Both the position numbers and the translations under genes were made by a program. DNA of 11,112 nucleotides from Clostridiales bacterium UBA7011 (lineage in GTDB: Bacteria > Bacillota > Clostridia > Oscillospirales > Butyricicoccaceae). Shown here piece after piece: positions 7,037 through 11,112 of the stretch. The notes beneath the pieces were generated by a model that saw nothing but the letters and a program-made list of their open reading frames with translations, searched no databases and was not told the origin of the DNA. Position 1 is the stretch's first letter, and each line of letters starts with the position of its first letter. The stretch is taken from the NCBI GenBank assembly GCA_002449635.1, contig DJXF01000072.1, positions 1 to 11,112 of the forward strand, written 5' to 3'.

Positions 7037-9103
7037 ATGGACATTCATAAAAAACAGCAGCTGCGCCGACTGAGCGTTCTGGCGGGCGGCGGACTGGTTT
7101 GCGCGTTGATTGTCGCCGCCAACCTGTTTTCGCTTCAGGTCATCCACGGCGATGACTATGCGGGCCGGGCAAAGCACCTGTTTACCTATACCAGCACCTC
7201 GGCCGCCTCGCGCGGCGATATCCTCGACCGCAACGGTCAGACACTGGTCACCAATACGACCGTTTACGGCCTGCGGATCACCTATGCGTTCTGGGAGAAA
7301 AAGGGACAGAATGACCGCATTTTACAGCTTGTCCGCCTGATTGAGGCGGACGGTGCGGAGCGCAACGACACCCTTCCGATCTCCTCGGGACAGTACGGCT
7401 CGTTTGCCTTTACAAAGGACAGCAATACGTCTGATTACAAGAGCATGCGCCGTTTCGGTGCAGGCGAAAAATGGGCGGAGGATCTGAACGCGGACGGCGT
7501 CATTGCCGCGCTGCGCGAAAAATACGAGGTGGATTCCGATCTGGACGCGGCAGACGCGCGCAAAATTGTCGGCATCCGCTATCAGATGGATCAGGAACAG
7601 TTTTCGCTGTACAACGCGTTCAGCCTTGCGGGTGGCATTTCCAAGGATCTGGTCGCACGCATCAGCGAGCAGCACGAGCGATTCCCCGGCGTGGAGGTGG
7701 AGACGCGCGCAGAGCGCGATATTCAGACGGAATATGCCGCCAATATTCTCGGCTATGTCGGCCCGATTTTCTCCGAGGACTGGGAAAAATACAAGGAGGA
7801 AGGATATTCCATGAACGCGAAGGTCGGCAAGACCGGCGCGGAGAAGGCTTTTGAGGAATATCTGCGCGGCACAGACGGCGAGCGGGCGATTGAAACCGAC
7901 TCGCGCGGCAATGTGGTCAGCGAAAAGGAGACCGTCGAGGCGCAGTCGGGCAACAATGTTGTGCTGACGCTCGATCTCGGGCTGCAGAAGGCCGCGGAGG
8001 AGTCGCTTGCGCGGCAGTGCCGGAGCATCAGCGGCGCGGGCGGCGGCGCGGCGGTGGTCATCGACGTGAAAAACGGAGAGATTCTCGCGCTCGCCAACTA
8101 TCCGACCTACAACCTCAAGACGTTCAACGAGGATTACAACAAGCTGAGTCAGGACAAGCTGACGCCGCTGCTCAACCGTTCGATTGCGGGCACCTACGCA
8201 CCCGGCTCGACGTACAAAATCTGTACGGCTGTGGCGGGTCTGGAAAGCGGCGTGATTGACGCAGACACGAAGATTTACGACGAAGGCATCTACACATATT
8301 ACAAGGATTATCAGCCGCGCTGCTGGATTTTTTCCTCGACCGGCGCCGGTCACGGCTGGGAGGACGTCACGACAGCCATTCAGGATTCGTGCAACTATTT
8401 CTTCTTTGAGACGGGACGCCTGCTCGGCGGCGACAAGCTGGAGAGCTACGCGTCGAAGTTCGGCTTCGGCGACTACACCGGTCTGGAGCTTTCGGGAGAG
8501 AAGAAGGGACGCATCGCGGGACCCACCGCGCGCGCCGCGGCCAGGAAAAACGATTCCTCGCTGCGCGAATGGTCGGGCGGCGACACGCTGCAGGCGGCCA
8601 TCGGACAGGGCGACAACGCCTTTACGCCGCTGCAGCTCGCCAACTACTGTGCGGCGATTGCGTCGAGCGGCACGCAGTACGAGGCGCATCTGCTGCGCTC
8701 GGTCAAGGCATACGACTATTCCGACACGGTTTACACCAAGGAGAGCAAGGTGCGCGCGACCATCGAGGCGAAGGACACCACATGGAAGCTGGTGCACGAG
8801 GGCATGGCGAAGGTAACGACAGAGGACGGCACGGCGGCGACCGTGTTCCAGGATTATCCCATCAAGGTCGCCGGCAAATCGGGCACCGCGCAGGTCACCG
8901 GAACCGAGCGCGACAACGGCCTGTTTATCTCCTATGCGCCGTATGAGGACCCGCAGATTGCGGTCTGCGTCGTCATCGAGGGCGGCGATTCGGGCAACAA
9001 TGTGGCGCCGGTTGTGCGGGATATCTACAACAGTTATTTCTACGCGCGCAGCCATTCGGACCCGACCGCGGATGACACCGGAAATTACGACGTCATTTCC
9101 TGA
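7037..9103 (+). CDS. mrdA: Class B penicillin-binding protein 2 (elongation transpeptidase)
   Basis: A membrane-anchored D,D-transpeptidase that cross-links peptidoglycan, normally paired with the SEDS glycosyltransferase RodA and activated by MreC. It has 688 residues: a short basic N-terminus, one membrane anchor (about 13-33), then the class B dimerisation/pedestal region starting with RGDILDRNGQ (59-68). The transpeptidase domain runs from about 305 to 670. The three catalytic motifs are complete: S391-T-Y-K394 in APGSTYK, S451-C-N453 in QDSCNYF, and K614-S-G-T617 in AGKSGTAQV. The IGQGDNAFTPLQLANY block (522-537) is also typical. No PASTA repeats are present, which argues against a SpoVD-type protein. 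The ATG follows AGGGAG (7025-7030) by 6 nt, and the gene starts 15 nt after mreD. It is the last gene of the operon. No rodA gene follows it in this window. Confidence 0.95.
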   Translation: MDIHKKQQLRRLSVLAGGGLVCALIVAANLFSLQVIHGDDYAGRAKHLFTYTSTSAASRGDILDRNGQTLVTNTTVYGLRITYAFWEKKGQNDRILQLVRLIEADGAERNDTLPISSGQYGSFAFTKDSNTSDYKSMRRFGAGEKWAEDLNADGVIAALREKYEVDSDLDAADARKIVGIRYQMDQEQFSLYNAFSLAGGISKDLVARISEQHERFPGVEVETRAERDIQTEYAANILGYVGPIFSEDWEKYKEEGYSMNAKVGKTGAEKAFEEYLRGTDGERAIETDSRGNVVSEKETVEAQSGNNVVLTLDLGLQKAAEESLARQCRSISGAGGGAAVVIDVKNGEILALANYPTYNLKTFNEDYNKLSQDKLTPLLNRSIAGTYAPGSTYKICTAVAGLESGVIDADTKIYDEGIYTYYKDYQPRCWIFSSTGAGHGWEDVTTAIQDSCNYFFFETGRLLGGDKLESYASKFGFGDYTGLELSGEKKGRIAGPTARAAARKNDSSLREWSGGDTLQAAIGQGDNAFTPLQLANYCAAIASSGTQYEAHLLRSVKAYDYSDTVYTKESKVRATIEAKDTTWKLVHEGMAKVTTEDGTAATVFQDYPIKVAGKSGTAQVTGTERDNGLFISYAPYEDPQIAVCVVIEGGDSGNNVAPVVRDIYNSYFYARSHSDPTADDTGNYDVIS

Positions 9104-9151
9104 CGGCAACCACGCAAATCGGTCGGTATGACGAAAAAACAGCCGGTAAAA

Positions 9152-9169
9152 TTGTCGCATTTGTGACAA
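9152..9169. promoter_or_regulatory. Imperfect 18-bp palindrome upstream of minD
   Basis: TTGTCGCA (9152-9159), TT, then TGTGACAA (9162-9169) form 8-bp arms with one mismatch. Each half reads TTGTCRCA toward the centre and resembles a Spo0A box (TTGTCGAA) at most positions. It lies about 26 bp before the minD -35 element. A second inverted pair, ACAAGTG (9166-9172) and CACTTGT (9192-9198), overlaps that -35 box. These could be operator sites. No regulator is established. Confidence 0.35.
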
Positions 9170-9194
9170 GTGTGAAAAAAGATAACAGAACCAC

Positions 9195-9223
9195 TTGTGT
9201 AAAACCGGGAATTGGTATATAAT
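9195..9223 (+). promoter_or_regulatory. Probable SigA-type promoter for minD-mgsA
   Basis: TTGTGT (9195-9200, weak) lies 17 nt from a perfect TATAAT (9218-9223), within an AT-rich stretch that stands out against the GC-rich surroundings. The start of transcription would be near 9230, giving a very short leader. The 143-nt gap after the PBP gene holds no convincing intrinsic terminator, so read-through from the upstream operon remains possible. Confidence 0.65.
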
Positions 9224-9236
9224 TTTTTTAATTGGC

Positions 9237-9244
9237 AGGAGGAG
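9237..9244 (+). promoter_or_regulatory. Strong ribosome binding site for minD
   Basis: AGGAGGAG ends 2 nt before the ATG at 9247, with the core AGGAG spaced 5 nt. It excludes the in-frame TTG at 9232, which would place the Shine-Dalgarno inside the coding region. Confidence 0.8.
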
Positions 9245-9246
9245 TT

Positions 9247-9996
9247 ATGACGAAGACCATTATCATTGCATCCGGCAAGGGAGGCACGGGAAAAACCTCG
9301 CTGGCGGCGGGCGTGTCCGCGGCGCTGGCGGCACGGGGACGGAAGGTCCTTGTGATTGACGGGGATTCCGGCCTGCGCAATCTGGATATCGTGCTCGGCA
9401 TGAGCGACCGCGTGGTATTCAGCTTCGCCGATGTGGCTTCCGGCATGATTCCGCTGATGGAGGCGGCAGCACGCCACCCGTCGCTGGAACAGATCTTTCT
9501 GCTCACCGCACCGGCGGAGCCGCTGGCATCGGACGCCCTGACGGAGGACGGCATGCGCCGTCTGCAGCAGCAGGCGTGTGACGCGGGCTTTGACTTTATC
9601 CTCATCGACGGGCCGGCAGGTCTGGCGGAGGAATTTCGGGCATTTGCCGCGATTGCGCAGGAGGCGATTGTCGTCACCTGCGGCGGAGGCGGAAGCCTGC
9701 GCGGTGCGGAGCGCATGGCGCGCGTGCTGGAGGATGACGGCGTACCGCAGGTGCGCCTTGTGGTCAACCGGATTCGCCGCAGACTGATTCACCGCGGTGC
9801 GATCGGAACCGTCGATGACGCGATGGACGCCACCGGACTTTGCCTGCTGGGCATCGTGCCGGAGGACGAGGAGGTTTCCGTGTATGCCGGACTGGGCATG
9901 CCGGTTGCATCCGAACGGCGGCGCAGCGCGGCGACGGCTTATCGCAACATTGCGCAGCGTCTGGACGGCGAGGAGACACCGCTTCTGCGGCTGTAA
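9247..9996 (+). CDS. minD: MinD-family ATPase, apparently lacking the membrane-targeting tail
   Basis: MinD is a deviant-Walker ATPase that normally dimerises on the membrane and recruits MinC to block FtsZ at the poles. The protein has 249 residues. The deviant Walker A is GKGGTGKT (10-17) with signature Lys11 and Lys16. Next come VIDGDSGLRNLDIVLG (36-51, Asp38 and Asp40 as in E. coli MinD), Walker B-type ILIDGPAG (118-125; MinD usually has DSPAG), VNRIRRRLIHRG (173-184) and the strongly MinD-like LLGIVPEDEEV (200-210). It ends AYRNIAQRLDGEETPLLRL, without the basic amphipathic helix that anchors MinD, and is about 15 residues shorter than typical MinD. Neither minC nor minE is adjacent. A MinD paralogue with another partner is possible. 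FlhG is less likely because of the LRNLD and GIVPEDEEV matches. Confidence 0.82.
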   Translation: MTKTIIIASGKGGTGKTSLAAGVSAALAARGRKVLVIDGDSGLRNLDIVLGMSDRVVFSFADVASGMIPLMEAAARHPSLEQIFLLTAPAEPLASDALTEDGMRRLQQQACDAGFDFILIDGPAGLAEEFRAFAAIAQEAIVVTCGGGGSLRGAERMARVLEDDGVPQVRLVVNRIRRRLIHRGAIGTVDDAMDATGLCLLGIVPEDEEVSVYAGLGMPVASERRRSAATAYRNIAQRLDGEETPLLRL

Positions 9997-10067
9997 CAAT
10001 GAGAAACAGCAAGTCTATGTATGGCAATAGAGTGGGAACTGTATGGAGGAAGGTAGGTGTCTGAGCT

Positions 10068-10478
10068 TTGAATATTGCATTGATTGCACACGATAAAAAG
10101 AAGGAGCTGATGGTTCAGTTCTGTATGGCATACTGCGGCATTTTGTCGAAGCACCATCTGTGCGCCACAGGAACGACCGGAAAGCTGGTGGCCGAAGCGA
10201 CCGGACTGAACATCGAAAAGTATCTGGCCGGCATGCAGGGCGGTGAACAGCAGATCAGTGCACGCGTGTCGTATAACGAGATCGATATGGTACTGTTCTT
10301 CCGCGATCCGAACTCCAACAGCGAGTACGAACCGGATCTTCATTCCCTTGTCCGGCTGTGTGATATGCACAACATTCCGATTGCCACCAATGTGGCGACG
10401 GCGGAAATGCTTGTGCTCGGTCTGGACCGCGGCGACTTGGACTGGCGCGATATCGTCAATCCGAAGCCGAAAAGATAA
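10068..10478 (+). CDS. mgsA: Methylglyoxal synthase family protein with altered catalytic residues
   Basis: MgsA converts dihydroxyacetone phosphate to methylglyoxal and phosphate, a bypass that relieves sugar-phosphate build-up. The protein has 136 residues. Family motifs are MNIALIAHDKKK (1-12), ATGTTGKL (33-40, phosphate binding), GGEQQISARV (58-67), FFRDP (77-81), EPDLHSL (88-94) and IPIATNVATAEML (103-115). Aligning to E. coli MgsA without gaps (offset 11) conserves His19, Asp20, Lys23, Thr45, Thr48, Gly66, Asp91 and Asp101. However, the proposed base Asp71 is Glu60 here, and His98 is Tyr87. The start is TTG at 10068, behind GGAGGAAGGTAGG (10045-10057). The B. subtilis and clostridial family also begins M(K/N)IALIAHDKKK, which supports this start. 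It follows minD by 71 nt and ends at a terminator. The family is certain; the catalytic activity is less so. Confidence 0.9.
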   Translation: MNIALIAHDKKKELMVQFCMAYCGILSKHHLCATGTTGKLVAEATGLNIEKYLAGMQGGEQQISARVSYNEIDMVLFFRDPNSNSEYEPDLHSLVRLCDMHNIPIATNVATAEMLVLGLDRGDLDWRDIVNPKPKR

Positions 10479-10485
10479 AGATAAT

Positions 10486-10512
10486 CAGGCGGTTGCTCAA
10501 CCGCCTGTTTTT
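10486..10512 (+). terminator. Intrinsic terminator after mgsA
   Basis: CAGGCGGTT (10486-10494) and AACCGCCTG (10499-10507) form a perfect 9-bp stem with a GCTC loop, followed at once by TTTTT (10508-10512). It begins 7 nt after the mgsA stop and separates the minD-mgsA unit from hisS. Confidence 0.95.
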
Positions 10513-10568
10513 CGTGGCCGCAATTTTGTTCGCGGCAGCAACAATAGAGAAAGGAACCACCGATTTTT

Positions 10569-11112
10569 ATGGCAGATTTCATCAAAGCCCCCAAGGGCAC
10601 CAAGGACATCGTTCCTTCTGAGGTATATAAATGGCATTATGTGGAAGGTGTGCTGCGCACGATTGCGATGGAGTACGGCTTCGAGGAAATTCGTTTCCCG
10701 AATTTCGAGCACACCGAGCTGTTTAACCGCGGCATCGGCGACACGACGGATGTCGTGCAGAAGGAAATGTATACCTTTGAGGACAAGGGCGGACGCTCGG
10801 TTACGCTGCGTCCGGAGGGCACGGCTTCTACCGTCCGGGCATATCTGGAAAACTCGCTGTACGCGAAGGGACTGCCGTTCAAGGGCTACTATATTGTGCC
10901 CAACTACCGCTATGAAAACGTGCAGAAGGGGCGTCTGCGCGAGCACCATCAGTTCGGCGTCGAGGTGTTCGGCGCGCCGACGCCGGCGACCGATGCGGAG
11001 ATTATCTCCCTCGCGGACACCGCGCTCAAGCGCCTCGGCATTCACGAGGTGAAAGCGCACATCAATTCCATCGGCTGCCCCCACTGCCGTCCGAAGTACT
11101 ATTCGGCGCTGA
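10569..11112 (+). CDS. hisS: Histidyl-tRNA synthetase HisRS (3' end beyond window)
   Basis: A class II aminoacyl-tRNA synthetase charging tRNA-His. The first 181 residues are visible, starting MADFIKAPKGTKDIVPSEVY, the usual HisRS opening. Motif 1 region is GFEEIRFPNFEHTELF (37-52). The histidine- and ATP-binding TLRPEGTASTVRAYLE follows (79-94). Motif 2 is NYRYENVQKGRLREHHQFGV (112-131), with the conserved Arg114 and Glu116. Residues 168-175 (SIGCPHCR) resemble clostridial HisRS. Motif 2 has Asn-Val where most HisRS have Arg-Pro (RYERPQ). The start is ATG at 10569 with AAAGGA (10550-10555) 13 nt upstream, a longish spacing. The 56-nt gap after the terminator is too short for a T-box and shows no clear promoter. 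A small GCCGC/GCGGC hairpin could form at 10517-10536. Confidence 0.95.
   Translation, partial: MADFIKAPKGTKDIVPSEVYKWHYVEGVLRTIAMEYGFEEIRFPNFEHTELFNRGIGDTTDVVQKEMYTFEDKGGRSVTLRPEGTASTVRAYLENSLYAKGLPFKGYYIVPNYRYENVQKGRLREHHQFGVEVFGAPTPATDAEIISLADTALKRLGIHEVKAHINSIGCPHCRPKYYSAL

Noticed and set aside
9104..9151. A terminator at the end of the zapA-PBP2 operon
   Set aside because: The A-rich stretch near 9134 has no stable GC stem preceding a T-run. Termination here may be Rho-dependent or absent.
7322..9169. A 615-codon open frame on the minus strand across the PBP2 gene
   Set aside because: It is antisense to an intact PBP2 with all catalytic motifs. Its Arg/Ala/Val-rich translation matches no family, as expected of a shadow frame in GC-rich DNA.
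9999..10064. A 21-codon small ORF (MRNSKSMYGNRVGTVWRKVGV) between minD and mgsA, ending 4 nt before the mgsA start
   Set aside because: Its position would suit a leader peptide, but no Shine-Dalgarno precedes its ATG and the upstream bases are the minD stop region. Support is too weak to call a gene.
10517..10536. A second hairpin (GCCGC/GCGGC) downstream of the mgsA terminator, as a tandem terminator or attenuator
   Set aside because: The stem is only 5 bp with a 10-nt loop and no U-tract follows. It is probably incidental.
10508..10568. A T-box or other riboswitch leader for hisS
   Set aside because: Only 56 nt separate the mgsA terminator from the hisS ATG. That is too short for a T-box, and no specifier or antiterminator motif is visible.

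Overview
The window looks like a stretch of core chromosome from a GC-rich Firmicute. By eye it is roughly 60% G+C. Ribosome binding sites are canonical AGGAGG-type, and promoters are SigA-like with TATAAT -10 boxes. Gene content and order (zapA, a long U32/DUF3656 protein, dut and maf, then mreCD, a class B PBP, minD and mgsA) fit a Clostridia lineage such as the Oscillospirales (Ruminococcaceae or Butyricicoccaceae-like). The lineage is inferred from gene order and protein flavour, not from a search. No mobile element, CRISPR array, rRNA or tRNA was seen.

Layout. (1) Bases 1-1454, minus strand: proB followed by proA (truncated by the window edge), the first two steps of proline synthesis. 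(2) Bases 1455-1731: a divergent control region with a SigA-type promoter facing each way and several short palindromes between them. (3) Bases 1732-9103, plus strand: seven tightly packed genes, zapA - U32 protein - dut - maf - mreC - mreD - PBP2 (mrdA). Junctions run from a 4-nt overlap to a 15-nt gap, so this is very probably one operon. It joins division-ring assembly, a probable Fe-S RNA-modifying enzyme, nucleotide-pool sanitation and the cell-elongation scaffold. (4) Bases 9104-9246: an AT-rich intergenic region with a promoter and an imperfect 18-bp palindrome. (5) Bases 9247-10512: minD and mgsA, ended by a strong intrinsic terminator. (6) Bases 10569-11112: the start of hisS, truncated by the window edge.

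The genes are mostly housekeeping, and I see no new multi-gene system. The departures from the usual pattern are the points of interest. The shape/division cluster that commonly runs maf-(radC)-mreB-mreC-mreD-pbp2-minC-minD-minE-rodA-mgsA in Clostridia lacks mreB, minC, minE and rodA here. The MinD-like ATPase has no recognisable C-terminal membrane-targeting helix. The MgsA-like protein has Glu and Tyr where E. coli MgsA has catalytic Asp71 and His98. ZapA carries a coiled coil of about 155 residues beyond the usual domain. The U32 protein carries two separate cysteine sets in one chain.
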